DNA from: Lutimaribacter_A marinistellae
Lineage (GTDB): Bacteria > Pseudomonadota > Alphaproteobacteria > Rhodobacterales > Rhodobacteraceae
Length of the DNA stretch: 64,000 nucleotides
Assembly: GCF_042648365.1 (NCBI RefSeq)
Contig: NZ_JBHRXI010000001.1
Location: 124,001-188,000, forward strand
Reading direction: 5' to 3'
Position numbers and translations under genes: made by a program. This document shows, in pieces, positions 17,177 to 29,400 of this stretch. Position 1 is the first letter of the stretch. The number at the start of each line of letters is the position of its first letter. The notes beneath the pieces are model-generated. The model saw only the letters and a list, made by a program, of their open reading frames with translations. It did not search any database and was not told the DNA's origin.

Positions 17177-19594
17177 ATGTCCGATAACGAGCAGCCCCAG
17201 GCAGAATATGGTGCGGATTCCATCAAGGTTCTCAAGGGGTTGGAAGCCGTCCGCAAAAGGCCCGGAATGTATATCGGCGATACCGATGACGGATCCGGCC
17301 TGCACCACATGGTTTACGAGGTCGTCGACAACGGTATCGACGAAGCGCTTGCGGGTCATGCGGACCATGTTAGCGTCAAAATCCATGCCGACAGCAGCGT
17401 GTCGGTCTCGGATAACGGGCGTGGCATCCCGGTCGACATCCACGCCGAAGAAGGTGTATCGGCCGCCGAGGTCATCATGACCCAGCTGCACGCGGGCGGT
17501 AAGTTCGACAGCAATTCCTACAAGGTTTCGGGCGGCCTGCACGGCGTGGGCGTCTCGGTCGTCAACGCGCTGTCCGAATGGCTGGAACTGCGCATCTGGC
17601 GCGGCGGCAAGGAGCATTACGCGAAATTCGAGCGTGGTGAGACGACCGAACATCTGCGCGTCATTGGCGATGCAGGGGACCGCACCGGAACCGAAGTGCG
17701 TTTTCTCGCCTCGACCGAAACGTTCTCGAACCTCGAATACAGCTTTGACACCTTGGAAAAGCGTCTGCGCGAACTGGCCTTTCTCAATTCCGGCGTGCGC
17801 ATCATCCTCGAAGACGAACGTCCCGCCGAGGCCCTGAGGACCGAGCTGTTCTACGAGGGCGGGGTCAAGGAATTCGTGAAGTATCTCGACCGTTCCAAAA
17901 GCCCGGTCATGCCCGAGCCGATCTACATCACCGGCGAACGCGACGATATCGGGGTCGAGATCGCGATGTGGTGGAATGACAGCTATCACGAGACGGTTCT
18001 GCCCTTTACCAACAACATCCCCCAGCGCGACGGGGGCACACATGTGGCAGGCTTTCGCGGGGCGCTAACCCGTACGATCAACAACTATGCCCAGTCCAGC
18101 GGTATCGCGAAGAAGGAAAAGGTCAACTTTACCGGCGACGATGCTCGTGAGGGGCTGACATGCGTTCTGTCGGTCAAGGTGCCCGATCCGAAATTCTCGT
18201 CTCAGACCAAGGACAAGCTTGTCTCCTCCGAGGTGCGGCCTGCAGTCGAAAGCCTGATGAACGAGAAACTGGCCGAATGGTTCGAGGAGAACCCGAACGA
18301 GGCCAAGGTGATCGTAGGCAAGATCATCGAGGCGGCCCTCGCCCGCGAGGCCGCACGCAAGGCCCGTGAACTGACCCGCCGCAAGACGGCGATGGACGTG
18401 AACTACTTGGCCGGAAAGCTCAAGGACTGCTCGGAAAAGGACGCCTCCAAGACCGAGCTGTTCCTCGTCGAGGGTGATAGCGCCGGTGGATCGGCCCAGA
18501 CCGGCCGGGACCGCCGTACGCAGGCGATCCTGCCGCTCAAGGGCAAGATCCTGAACGTGGAACGCGCCCGGTTCGACCGCATGCTATCCAGCCAGGAGAT
18601 CGGCAATTTGGTGATGGCCTTGGGCACCGGGATCGGACGTGATGAGTTCGACATCTCGAAGCTGCGCTACCACAAGATCGTCATCATGACGGATGCCGAC
18701 GTGGACGGCGCGCATATCCGTACGCTGCTGCTGACTTTCTTTTATCGGCAGATGCCGGAACTGATCGAAGGCGGCTATCTCTACATCGCGCAGCCGCCGC
18801 TCTACAAGGTGTCGCGCGGCAAGTCCGAGGTGTACCTCAAGGACCAGGCCGCGATGGACGATTACCTGATTGCACAGGGTGTGGACGGGGCGGTGTTGCG
18901 CCTTGGAACAGGCGAAGAGATCACCGGTCAGGACCTGACCCGCGTGGTCGATGAGGCACGGCAGTTGAAGCGTGTTCTGGACGCGTTTCCCACGCATTAC
19001 CCGCGCCACATCCTGGAACAGGCCGCCGTCGCCGGGGCCTTTGTCCCGGGTGCGGTGGATGCCGACCTGCAGGGCGTGGCCGACAAGGTGGCAGCCCGTC
19101 TTGACCTGATCGCGTTGGAGTATGAGCGCGGCTGGCAAGGCCGGATTACGCAGGATCACGGCATTCGCCTTGCCCGCATCCTGCGCGGTGTTGAAGAGGT
19201 CCGCACCCTTGACGGCCCGATGCTGCGCTCTGGCGAGGCGCGCAAGACGGGCAGCTTTACCAAGGCGCTGCAGGACGTTTACGCTACGCCAGCCACCCTG
19301 GTTCGTCGCGACCGGTCGCAGGTCATCCATGGCCCACTGACGCTGCTTCGGGCCATCCTCGACGAGGGCGAGAAAGGCCTTACGCTGCAGCGCTACAAGG
19401 GTCTGGGTGAAATGAACCCCGACCAGCTGTGGGAAACCACCCTCGACCCTGAGGCACGGACCCTGTTGCAGGTGCGCGTGGACGACATGGTCGAAGCGGA
19501 CGACCTGTTCACCAAGCTGATGGGCGACGTCGTCGAACCGCGCCGCGAGTTCATCCAGCAGAACGCCCTGAGCGTCGAAAACCTGGACTTCTAA
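17177..19594 (+). CDS. gyrB: DNA gyrase subunit B
   Basis: ATPase subunit of type II topoisomerase that introduces negative supercoils with GyrA. The 805-residue protein has the GHKL ATPase N-terminus (EAVRKRPGMYIGDT, VVDNGIDEAL, DNGRGIPVDIH, GGLHGVGVSVVNALS), the TOPRIM signature with LFLVEGDSAGGSA and MTDADVDGAHIRTLLLTF, and the C-terminal tail RYKGLGEMNPDQLWETTLDP. The ATG at 17177, preceded by AAAGGAAG, begins the conserved MSDNEQ start. An own promoter is visible at 17121-17149. Confidence 0.98.
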   Translation: MSDNEQPQAEYGADSIKVLKGLEAVRKRPGMYIGDTDDGSGLHHMVYEVVDNGIDEALAGHADHVSVKIHADSSVSVSDNGRGIPVDIHAEEGVSAAEVIMTQLHAGGKFDSNSYKVSGGLHGVGVSVVNALSEWLELRIWRGGKEHYAKFERGETTEHLRVIGDAGDRTGTEVRFLASTETFSNLEYSFDTLEKRLRELAFLNSGVRIILEDERPAEALRTELFYEGGVKEFVKYLDRSKSPVMPEPIYITGERDDIGVEIAMWWNDSYHETVLPFTNNIPQRDGGTHVAGFRGALTRTINNYAQSSGIAKKEKVNFTGDDAREGLTCVLSVKVPDPKFSSQTKDKLVSSEVRPAVESLMNEKLAEWFEENPNEAKVIVGKIIEAALAREAARKARELTRRKTAMDVNYLAGKLKDCSEKDASKTELFLVEGDSAGGSAQTGRDRRTQAILPLKGKILNVERARFDRMLSSQEIGNLVMALGTGIGRDEFDISKLRYHKIVIMTDADVDGAHIRTLLLTFFYRQMPELIEGGYLYIAQPPLYKVSRGKSEVYLKDQAAMDDYLIAQGVDGAVLRLGTGEEITGQDLTRVVDEARQLKRVLDAFPTHYPRHILEQAAVAGAFVPGAVDADLQGVADKVAARLDLIALEYERGWQGRITQDHGIRLARILRGVEEVRTLDGPMLRSGEARKTGSFTKALQDVYATPATLVRRDRSQVIHGPLTLLRAILDEGEKGLTLQRYKGLGEMNPDQLWETTLDPEARTLLQVRVDDMVEADDLFTKLMGDVVEPRREFIQQNALSVENLDF

Positions 19595-19629
19595 GGCGGC
19601 TGTTCTCCCCGTGTCTTGATCGGCAGGCA

Positions 19630-19650
19630 GGGCCGCGGCGAGCGCGGCCC
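19630..19650. terminator. GC-rich hairpin between convergent gyrB and sulfatase genes
   Basis: A perfect 8-bp inverted repeat GGGCCGCG/CGCGGCCC with a GCGAG loop lies 35 bases after gyrB and 13 bases before the sulfatase stop. No T-run follows on either strand, so termination strength is uncertain. Confidence 0.45.
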
Positions 19651-19663
19651 CGACCCGCGCCAA

Positions 19664-22171
19664 TCAATCGCTGGCACGTTGCTGCGCGTCCCTGAGCTTC
19701 TGAATGTCGGCCTCGGAGAGCTGTGGCCTGTCAATCCTGAGCGTCAGCTTGTCCAACTTCGCTGTCAACGTGAATGGTGGCTTGTACTCGGCATCATGGA
19801 TGCCCGTCAGAGTGTCCGATCCGATATCGAAGGCCTCGTCCCATTGCAGGTAGGTGGGGATGGTGTTTTCCATCTTCCTGGTAGCAACGACATTCCCGTC
19901 GACCTTGAGGGTTCCTGTGCCGCCCTTGCCGAGACCACTGGGACTGCCATAAACAAGCGTCCCTACTCCAAGACCGTCATATTTGAAATCGAACTCGATT
20001 ACGTGCTTGCCGGGAGCGAGCGCCTCTTCGCCTTTCCACTGGATCCTCTTTAGGTTCAGCATGTTCCACGTAAAGACCGGCTTGCTGTCCAGTAGATACA
20101 AACCATAACCTGCGAACCGTCCGCCGGATGTCACGATCATGCCCTCGGCCCCGCCTTCGGGAACCTCGATCTCGGCCGTGAAAGTGTAGGAAGAGTTCAA
20201 GATGTTTGGTGAATCGCCCTGCGGCAGGCCCGTCATTGGGCTGGTGTAAACGAACTCGCTGCGGCCGGCCGCAATACTGGGACGCGGTTGGGCAAGACGG
20301 GTAACCACCGTCGCGTCCATCGGGAAGACCTGGTACTTCTTCGCCTCGTTGACGAAGAGATCCTTGAGTTCCGCGACCTTTTCCGGGTGATCCGCTGCGA
20401 CATCCGTTGTCTGGTTCATGTCCTTTGTCAGGTCGTAAAGTTGTAGCACCTGATTGTTGAGTGGATCGGGATTGGGCGCGCCCGGGGTTTCCCAAGGAAA
20501 GCGGTTGACCTCGGTGCTCAGCCACCAACCATCGTGATAAAGCGCCCATTGGCCCATGATTTCGAAATACTGCGTGTTCCGCGGGCTGGGCGCGTCGGAG
20601 TTGGCCGCATCGAACAGGTGAGCGAAGCTCGCGCCTTCGATCGGGTGTTGCAGGATACCATCGACCTCCATCGGTGCAGCAATGCCCGCAACATCTAGGA
20701 TCGTGGGCACCACGTCGATCACGTGCAGGAACTGATCGCGCCGCCCGCCTTTGTCCGTTATGCCATTCGGCCAAGAGACAACCATGTTCTGACGAACACC
20801 GCCAAGACGATTGGCGTTCTGCTTGAAGTAGTCGAACGGCGTGTCAAAGGCCCAGGACCAGCCTGCGGACATGTGATTATAGGTCTCTTCGGTACCCCAG
20901 GCGTCGAACCACTTCATCTGCAACTCGACAGGCATCTCGGCGATGCCATTGAACCATGCAACCTCGTTCGGAGTACCCACCGGACCGCCCTCGGCCGAGG
21001 TACCATTGTCGCCATTGATGTAGATGATCAGCGTGTTGTCCAACTCGCCCAGATTGTCGATGGCATCTATGACCCGGCCGATTTCATGATCGTTGTAAGC
21101 GGCATAGGCGGCGAACACTTCGACCTGCCGAACGAAAAGCTTCTTCTCCTGCTCCGTCAACTGGTCCCAGGGTTTGAGCTTGTCCGCGGGCCAGTCGGCC
21201 AGTTTGGCGTCTTGCGACACAAGTCCCATCTTCTTCTGGTTTTCGAAGATGGTTTCCCGCAATGCCTGATACCCATCGTCAAAGAGGTTCAATGCCGCGA
21301 TCTTGTCCACCCATTCCTGTGTCGGGTGATGCGGCGCATGGGTGGCGCCCGGGGCGTATTTCACGAAAAAAGGCTTGTCAGGTGCAATCTGGTGCAGGTT
21401 GTTAATGTGTTCGATGGCATCATCGGCCATGCCGGTGACAAGGTTCCAACCGGGTTTGCCTTCGAAAGGGTAAATCGCCGTGGTGTTGCGGAACAGGTTC
21501 GGCTGCCATTGGTTCGCATCCCCCCCAACGAAGCCATAGAAATATTCAAAGCCCATGCCAGTAGGCCATTGGTCGAATGGGCCGGCCTGGCTGGCGGCAA
21601 AAGAGGGCGTATTGTGGTTCTTTCCGAACCACGCGGTGTTGTAACCGTTGTCGCGCAGGATCCGGCCAACCGTTGCTTTTTCCTTGGGGATAAGCGAGTT
21701 GTAGCCCGGAAACCCTGTCGATGCTTCCGAGACCACACCGAAACCCACCGAGTGGTGATTTCGGCCGGTAATAAGCGCCGCTCGCGTTGGAGAACAAAGC
21801 GCGGTGGAATGGATATTCGTGAAGCTCAAACCCTCGGCGGCGAGTTCATCCATCGTGTCGGTTGGGATTACACCGCCAAAGGTGCTGGGCACACCAAAAC
21901 CGGCATCGTCGGTAATAATCAGCAAGACGTTTGGCGCATCTTCCGGCGGCACGACCTGTGGCGGCCACCAGGGTGTGGATTCCAACGCCTGGTCTTCGAT
22001 CTTGCCACCAAATGCCCGCGGTGGCGGCGGCAATTGCCGTCCGTCGATCGTGGTCGTGGCGGCAGGCGAACCGGGAGCAGGCGCCGCATCCTGCGCTGAA
22101 AGCGGTGCAGCCGACAAGGCGGCCAGCACACCAACGGCGGCGACAAGACGCCGCCCATCAATGAAAACCAT
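19664..22171 (-). CDS. Secreted arylsulfatase (sulfatase family)
   Basis: Formylglycine-dependent sulfate ester hydrolase, 835 residues, exported by an N-terminal signal peptide (VAAVGVLAALSAAPLSAQDA). The catalytic cysteine is C126 in LCSPTRAALITGRN, the motif converted to formylglycine, and NVLLIITDDAGFG gives the metal-binding aspartates. The ~230-residue C-terminal part after the core has beta-rich segments (MTGLPQGDSPNILNSSYTFT) found in large periplasmic arylsulfatases. AGGAGG lies 8 bases before the ATG. It is divergent from an AraC-type gene that probably controls it. A sulfated marine organic compound is a plausible substrate; none is proven. Confidence 0.9.
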   Translation of the reverse strand: MVFIDGRRLVAAVGVLAALSAAPLSAQDAAPAPGSPAATTTIDGRQLPPPPRAFGGKIEDQALESTPWWPPQVVPPEDAPNVLLIITDDAGFGVPSTFGGVIPTDTMDELAAEGLSFTNIHSTALCSPTRAALITGRNHHSVGFGVVSEASTGFPGYNSLIPKEKATVGRILRDNGYNTAWFGKNHNTPSFAASQAGPFDQWPTGMGFEYFYGFVGGDANQWQPNLFRNTTAIYPFEGKPGWNLVTGMADDAIEHINNLHQIAPDKPFFVKYAPGATHAPHHPTQEWVDKIAALNLFDDGYQALRETIFENQKKMGLVSQDAKLADWPADKLKPWDQLTEQEKKLFVRQVEVFAAYAAYNDHEIGRVIDAIDNLGELDNTLIIYINGDNGTSAEGGPVGTPNEVAWFNGIAEMPVELQMKWFDAWGTEETYNHMSAGWSWAFDTPFDYFKQNANRLGGVRQNMVVSWPNGITDKGGRRDQFLHVIDVVPTILDVAGIAAPMEVDGILQHPIEGASFAHLFDAANSDAPSPRNTQYFEIMGQWALYHDGWWLSTEVNRFPWETPGAPNPDPLNNQVLQLYDLTKDMNQTTDVAADHPEKVAELKDLFVNEAKKYQVFPMDATVVTRLAQPRPSIAAGRSEFVYTSPMTGLPQGDSPNILNSSYTFTAEIEVPEGGAEGMIVTSGGRFAGYGLYLLDSKPVFTWNMLNLKRIQWKGEEALAPGKHVIEFDFKYDGLGVGTLVYGSPSGLGKGGTGTLKVDGNVVATRKMENTIPTYLQWDEAFDIGSDTLTGIHDAEYKPPFTLTAKLDKLTLRIDRPQLSEADIQKLRDAQQRASD

Positions 22172-22230
22172 AACTCAATCCTCCTGGCGTAAAGCGAATA
22201 GGCCCGGCAAGCGGGTTCGAAAGCGTTCGT

Positions 22231-22244
22231 GCTGCCATGGCAGC
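22231..22244. promoter_or_regulatory. 14-bp perfect palindrome between sulfatase and AraC gene
   Basis: GCTGCCATGGCAGC reads the same on both strands and lies 60 bases upstream of the sulfatase start and about 70 bases upstream of the divergent AraC-family start. A site in the shared control region is plausible. Confidence 0.4.
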
Positions 22245-22313
22245 CTGATTTCGTTCCGGCGAACTTGACGTGGATCAACTCTCCCAATCCAATTTGACTT
22301 TACAGGCCATGAT

Positions 22314-23360
22314 GTGACCCTCGTGGAGGCCAAAGCTGTGGCGCATGCCATTCCCCTGATCCGTGCGTCCGTGATCGCGCCCATGCGCCGGTGGGTCATG
22401 GAACGGGGCCACGACATGAGACCATTCCTTGCCTCCGCCGATCTGGATTGGGTTCCCGCCGATAACCCCGAGACACCTGTGCCGCTTCGCGCCGTTGTGC
22501 GCCTGCTGGTCGAGATCACTCGCGCTGCCGGTCCTGACACACCATACCGGATCATCAATGGGCGCGGCGGGTACGAGATCGGACTGATCAACAACGCGGC
22601 CTTTCGCGGGCCAACGGTGCGGGACGGGTTTGCCCGGGTTTCGCGCGCGATGCCTGCGCATTGCACTCATGAGGTCTTGACCGTCGCCGACCTGGCCGAC
22701 GGCCTGCATATCCGCGACGGGTGGACCTATGATATGGGAGACAACGAGGCCGCCCATTGCGTACAGCAATATGTTGCGGCACTGGTAGATATGATCTGCA
22801 GCGTTGCCTGCCCGGACGCGCCACGCGCGGAGAGGGTGGAGATGCTGCCCCATCCCGAGGCCGGGTTGTCGCACCTTCATTCCTGGCTGGGTAATCGTGT
22901 CCATTGCGCGCCCCTTCGCGCCCTCGATTTCACCATCCGCGCAGAAGTGGCCGAAGCACGTTTTCCCGATGACGTTCTTGCGCGCGCCAACGCGACGGAT
23001 GGGTACATCACAGAGCGCCTTGTTCCCGACGGATCGCTGCCCAAGCAGGTGTCCGTTCTGGTCGCCGCTATGCTGTCGAGGACTTCTCCGGACCTTGATC
23101 GCGTCGCCGCAGGCGCAGGCATCAGCGGGCGCACATTGCGGCGTGTTCTCCAGTGGCACGGCACCAGTTTTTCCGAATTGGTAGAGCGTACGCGTGCACG
23201 GATTGCCTTGGACCGGGTGTCCAAAGATACCGACGCCTCATTGAAATCCATCGCGGCCGATCTTGGATACGCCGACCAGGCAACCTTGTCCCGTGCGATG
23301 CGGCGATGGACCGGCGAGACGCCGAGCAACCTACGCGAAAACCGCCTCAGACAAAATTAG
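22314..23360 (+). CDS. AraC family transcriptional regulator (AraC-binding-like N-terminal domain)
   Basis: A 348-residue regulator with the N-terminal ligand domain of the OruR/PF12625 type (residues about 20-210) and a C-terminal double helix-turn-helix. The latter shows RTLRRVLQWHGTSFSELVERTR and IAADLGYADQATLSRAMRRWTGETP, the AraC consensus. The frame opens with GTG at 22314; a start farther inside (MRRWVMERG) cannot be excluded. It is divergent from the sulfatase and probably regulates it in response to an organic ligand. Confidence 0.85.
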   Translation: MTLVEAKAVAHAIPLIRASVIAPMRRWVMERGHDMRPFLASADLDWVPADNPETPVPLRAVVRLLVEITRAAGPDTPYRIINGRGGYEIGLINNAAFRGPTVRDGFARVSRAMPAHCTHEVLTVADLADGLHIRDGWTYDMGDNEAAHCVQQYVAALVDMICSVACPDAPRAERVEMLPHPEAGLSHLHSWLGNRVHCAPLRALDFTIRAEVAEARFPDDVLARANATDGYITERLVPDGSLPKQVSVLVAAMLSRTSPDLDRVAAGAGISGRTLRRVLQWHGTSFSELVERTRARIALDRVSKDTDASLKSIAADLGYADQATLSRAMRRWTGETPSNLRENRLRQN

Positions 23361-23415
23361 GGACAACCGGGCTTCGGGCCTATGTCGGCCGATAGAGACC
23401 AAGGGCGCCCTCCTG

Positions 23416-26400
23416 CTAGAAAGGGATCGCGATCCGAAAACCGACACCATAGGAGTCACTATTGTCGGAGAAAGCCCCGATCGCGTTTACGCTGATCAAT
23501 GCATCGCCCGATGTGAAAACATCGACGCCCGCAGAGATTTCGACACGCGTTCGATCCACCGCGACCGACCAGTCGAATGGGTTCACTCCATTTGGAGACG
23601 AGGCCAAGCTCGCAGAGGCGTTGACGGAATTGTCGCCAATTAGATGCGACACGGCCAAACCAAACTTGGGGCGAACCAACATGCCATTGGCCGTTTCGAG
23701 CTGGCCGCCGACCTCGATAGAAGGGCGAATGTAAAACAGTGTATCGCTTGAATCCTCTACCCTTAGTTCGACACCCGTCGAGGTGGTTTCGGTATAGCCC
23801 GACTGTTCCAGCCCCAGAACGCCTACTCCCAATCCGGGTTTCAGGAACCAATTGCCTTGATCGATCATGTAGTCGGCGCGAAACTCGGCGCCGTATGTCA
23901 AAACCTCCTGCTCACCCTTTGCCGACAGACCAAAGCCGACGTCGCGCGCATTGTCAGACGTTACATGGCCAAGGAACACGCCCGCGCCGAGTTCCCAGTT
24001 GCCGGTATAGCGTTTGACCGATGCGCCGGCTTGCCAATGGCTGGCATCGCTTGCCGAGTCCGATCCATCAAAATCGATATCCCGCGCCTCGTAGGAAAGC
24101 GAAACGCCATAGACCAAGCCATTATCGGAACGGAGTTGGGTTCCACCCTTGAAACGGTAAGAGCTTTCAGAGAACCCGTTCAGGTCATTTGTTCTGTCGC
24201 GGTCGTATCGCAGGACTGACGCATCGAAATAGTAACACTGACCGTCCTCAAAGAACTTCAACACGCCGTCGGAGTCAGCACAGGAAAAAAGACTGTCCAC
24301 GAACCGCAAGGACGCGTTGATCCCGGACAGCCGGTTGGACGCATCCACGCTTGCACCCAGAACATCAAGCGCCTCGCTGTAAGCCTCGGTATCTTCGCTG
24401 CTCAAAAGAACGCCGGTAAGTTCTTCGCCCAGCGCCCCCATCACATAAACGTCGTCCAGGTGTTGGGCCAACGACGCCTGGTTCGGCGATAGCGCGCCCA
24501 GACGTGCCGCGTTTGCGAAGTCGATCCCGTAGCTGAGCCGCAAACGGTTGCCTGCCGTTTGGGTCAGACTGTGGAATGCCGTTGGAGATTGCAGGACTTC
24601 CAGTCCGTCCCAGTTCAGACCGCCTGTCACGCCCACAATGTCGAAACTGTTGGAGGATTGCGAGCCTGCACCTGAAAGCCGCACTTTGACCGCTCCTTCA
24701 AGGTCCGCGGCACCGCCGACGGCAAGGTAGTCGGCGACCGGGTCATCCGTGTCGACATCGACGACGATCAAGCCGTCATCAGTGTTGGTCAACGTCCCTT
24801 GAATAAGGGTTTCGCCAACCGAGTTCGCGCCGCCGACGTGCAGAACGCCCGAATTTGTCAGGCTTTGCGTTTCCAGCCTGTCACCGGCTACCAGTGTTCC
24901 GGTGTTTTCCAACGTGATGCCGTTTTGCCCCAAGGCTATGGCATCAATGCCAGCCACGGCCAGATTGCCCGTAACGGACCCCGTGATCGTTCCCGCATTC
25001 GATACGGTCAAAGCTCCGCCAGCCGAGTGGATTGCGACGCCCGAGACGCCGCCGGTGGCGCCGATGCTGCCCTTGTTCGTCACAAGGCCCGTTGTCGCGG
25101 CATTCACGAATACGCCCGTGCTGCCGGTGATTTCGCCGTTTTCACCAACAGTGATGTTGACTTGCCCTGCGCCATGGCCAGCGCTTTGGCCATAGACGCC
25201 ATAAGCATTGACGCCAGTGGCCTGAACCTGACCATCGACCGTGACCAACGTCGTATCACTTGCCGAACGCGTGGTATCGTTTCCGCCCGCATACTGGGCA
25301 AACACACCATGACCGTAGGCCCCTGTGGTCGAGACCGTTGCCCCCTCTGCGACGCTTACGGACACGGTCCCTGCGGCGCCGGATCCTCCGAAACTGCCAA
25401 CGTAGGCGGCATCTGTTTCGGTCGTGTTGACGCCTCCCTGCACCCCGCCGCCGCCGCCTACGCTTTGCGCAAAGATGCCTATCGAGCCTTTCCCATATGC
25501 ATCAATGCTGCCAGAGTGGGTGACCGTCACCGAACCACCATCGCCCGTTGCGTTGCCCGACGTTCCAGTCAGGCCAGTGCCCAAACGGTCCGGATTGCTG
25601 ACCAGCACCGAGCCGCCATAGCCGCCGCCGCCACCAACGGATTGCGCAAAGATACCGTGCGACGCGGTCGTGTAGTCGTTTTCATCGTCCGACGCGTGGT
25701 TCTCTCCGGCGCCGATCGCACCTTGCGATGTCACCACCACTTCGCCACCATTGCCACTGGCGGTCCCGGTCGTTGCGCCGCCCACGATGACTGTGCCACT
25801 CGCCTGATCGCCACCACCCGAGTGCTGCCCGCCGCCACCGCCTATACTCTGCGCAAAGATTCCCGTCGCCTCGCGCCCAGATGACAGCAGGAAGGAGTCC
25901 ACTCCTGTCGAAACCTCGACATCGCCGCCTGCCCCGGCGACACCGTCGGATCCACCGATTTGCAGGTTCATGAAATACAGCGAGTCGATGCTAAAATGCG
26001 ATCCGGCATCGCCGCCGCCGCCACCGACGGATTGAGCAAAGACGGTCTTTGCTCCGTCGCCTTCGGTTGCGGCAATTGCGCCATCACCGACCGAAACCTG
26101 AACCTTTCCGCCATCGCCGCCACCGGCACCGCTCCCACCTATGCGAAGGGCATAAGCCGACATTTTCTGGTTGGTCGATCCGCCAGAGCCACCGCCACCA
26201 CCGACGCTTTGCGCAAAGATCGCATATGCGCCCTTGCCTTTGGTCGCTGCGTTGCCCGTACCGGTCACACTGACGGCATCGCCGTCACCGGCCGCGCCGC
26301 CTGAGCCACCGACAAAAACATTCAATGAGCCGCCCGCCCAGAGCTTCTTGGCGGCCGTGCCGATCTGATAGATTTTCTTCGTGATATCGACAATCTGGTT

Positions 26401-29400
26401 GCCGGTGGTCGAAGAATTGTACGACGAAACAGGACTGGACAGCGTCGAACCACCGGTACCACCACTGCCACCGACCGACTGAACCAAAACAGCGTGGGCG
26501 TTTTCGCCGGTGGTTTCGACCAGGCCGCCATTCGTAACCGATGCAGCACCGGCATGGTTCCCCGTTCCACCGCTACCACCAACCGCGACTTTGATAGAAG
26601 CCTTGTGGTTCGTGTACTTGGTTTCACCGGTTTGTTCGTCGGTTTCCTGGCACGCCTGTTGCTGGTTGGCATAGTCGATGTTGCAGTAGCCATTGAATGT
26701 GAAACCGAAATTCGACGCGGATCCACCGTCGCCACCGTTGCCTCCGACGGATTGCGCAAAAATACCGTAGGACGTGCTGCCCCCGGTCATGACCGTCGCG
26801 CCATCGGCATTGGTGACGGAGACGTCGCCGCCCAAGGCTCCGTTACCTCCGGCACCACCGACGGCTACGTCGATCGTATAGGAATGCGTCGTGGTGTTGT
26901 TCACGCCTGCCGCTTGCGGCCCGAGGTTGAACAGTGCGTTCCCGCCCGCGCCACCTTTGCCGCCGTGGCCTCCGACGCTTTGTGCATAAAGGCCCGTCGC
27001 CTCGGTCCCGGTTGTGGAAACCGTGTTTTCGTTCGAGACGGTGACCGTACCGGCCTGGCCGCCGCCGCCACCTGCTCCACCGATGGTTACGCCCAAGTTG
27101 ACGCTGGTGGTTCCGCCGGACGCGACATTGGCGAGGATGTTGTAGGAATTGCCACCCGCACCGCCGTTGCCGCCAATGCTCTGAGCAAGAACGCCATCCG
27201 CGTTATCCCCGGTCGTCTTGATGCTTCCCGTCGCACTGCTCACGACGCGAACGTCACCCGCGGCCCCGCCGGTACCGCCCCCACCGCCGATCGTCACGCT
27301 GGCGTCAATGTTCTTGGCAGCGCCGACATTGGCAGAGCCCGCAATCGACATGCCGCCGGCACCGCCTGAGCCTGCAATCGACTGAGCCGAGATACCGTGG
27401 CTATTCAGGTTCGACGTCTGAACCGCACCATCGCTTTCCACGGTCACCGCGCCGGAGGTTCCGCCGTTGCCCCCATCGCCGCCCAAGGTCACCGAAGCGT
27501 TGCCCACGGGGTACTCACTGGAAAACGCGAGGTTCAGCCCCGCTTCGACGGCGACACCGCCGACACCGCCATTGCCGCCAAGGCTCTTGGCCCGGATCCC
27601 GGCGGAACTCGTGCCGGTGGTCGCCACGGACCCGTCGGCCCCCAGGATGACATGGGACAGTTCTGCTGTGCCCGCATTGCCACCGCCGCCGCCGATCGTG
27701 ACCTCGGCACTGGCCTGCGAGGCGCCGTCACCCGTGATCGTGGTGCCGCCGCGCCCGCCGTTGCCGCCCTGGCTTGTGGCCGCGATCCCATCTGACAGCG
27801 ATCCCGTGGTCGAGATGGCGCCGTTTGCAACAATCTGTGTCTGACCAGCGGTACCGCCGGTCCCACCGTCACCGCCCAGTGACACCCCCACTGCCGCGAC
27901 GCCGATACCCTGACCGGCGAAGCTCAACCCGCCTGCTCCACCGGATCCGCCACTGCTTTGCGCAAGGATACCGGCAGCCTGATCTCCGGTCGTGGTCAGG
28001 GATGTGCCGGTGTAATCGACCATCACATCGCCAGCGGCGTGACCGCCCCCACCCTTGCCGCCGATCGCGACATTTGCCGATCCGGCCGTGAGTCCCGTCA
28101 TGGCCAAGGCCATACCGCCTACGCCGCCGCTGCCCGCTTGGCTGATACCCTGGATGCCTGTCGCGTGATCCCCCGAGGTCGCAACCGTATCGGTAGACAC
28201 GACCGTAACCTCACCTGCGCCTCCGGATGAACCGCCGGAACCACCTACACTTACGGTGGCACCGACCTGGCTCAAAACATCAACGGAGCCGGACAGGAAT
28301 GCACTGCCGCCGTTGCCGCCCACGCTCTTGGCGATCAACGCGGGCGATGCCACGCCTTCGGTCGTGATCCCACCGGACGAAAACACCGATACGGCCGCAC
28401 CGGTTCCGCCACCGCCGCCATCTCCCCCGACCGACACTGTGGCGCCGCTTCCGGCACTTGCCGAAAGCGTCGTTCCCGAATGCCCACCGCCGCCGCCGAC
28501 GCTCGCCGCATGGACGCCTCCCGCGATATCCCCGGTTGTCGAGACTGTCTCTGCCGGTATCGTACCCTTGTTGCATGCCGCGATGTCGAATGCGCCATCC
28601 CCGTATCCGCGGCACACGGTGACTGTTCCACCGTTCCCTCCGCCTGATCCACTTCCGCCGACGCCCACCCCAACGGTGCCAAGCCCGGCTGCGGCATCAA
28701 TCGTGGTCGCGGCCGATCCACCGGACCCACCGGTCGATGTTGCCATCAGGGCGGTTGCATTTGCGCCCGTGGTTGAAAGGCCACCCAGTGCGTTGACCGA
28801 TACCGCACCTCCCTGCCCGGCCGAGCCTCCGTCTGCCCCGAGGGCGATCGAAACATCGATCGGGAAGCCAGAGGCCGAGATGGCGTTTCCGGCATGTCCG
28901 CCACCGCCACCGGTGCTCGTCGCTACAATACCGCGCGCGTTATCGCCTGAGGTGGATACGGTTCCGACGCTATCGGTGTCCACCGAGACCTCACCGCCAT
29001 TTCCCCCGGCCCCACCCTGGCCCGAAATTGCAAGCGTGAAAACCGAGCCGGCAGCAACGGTGTTGGAACCATGCCCGCCCGACCCGCCGATACTCTGGGC
29101 AAAGAGCGCATCGGCACCATCGCCAGTGGTTTCGACTGCCGCAAATTGCGACACGTCTACCGTTCCGCCGGTTGCACCGTTCGCGGCCGCGCCGCCGAGG
29201 GCCACCAGACCGCCTGCCGAGGATGCCGCCCCGCCGCCACCACCGACACTCTGGGCAAGCACCCCAATCGCATCAACACCGGCAGTCGTAACCGAGGCGC
29301 TGTTGGTCACGGTGACAGCTCCGCCCGAGCCGCCGGCGGCCCCGGTGCCGCCGATGGAAACGACACCCTTGGCCGATCCGCTGTCGCCACCGGTTCCGCC

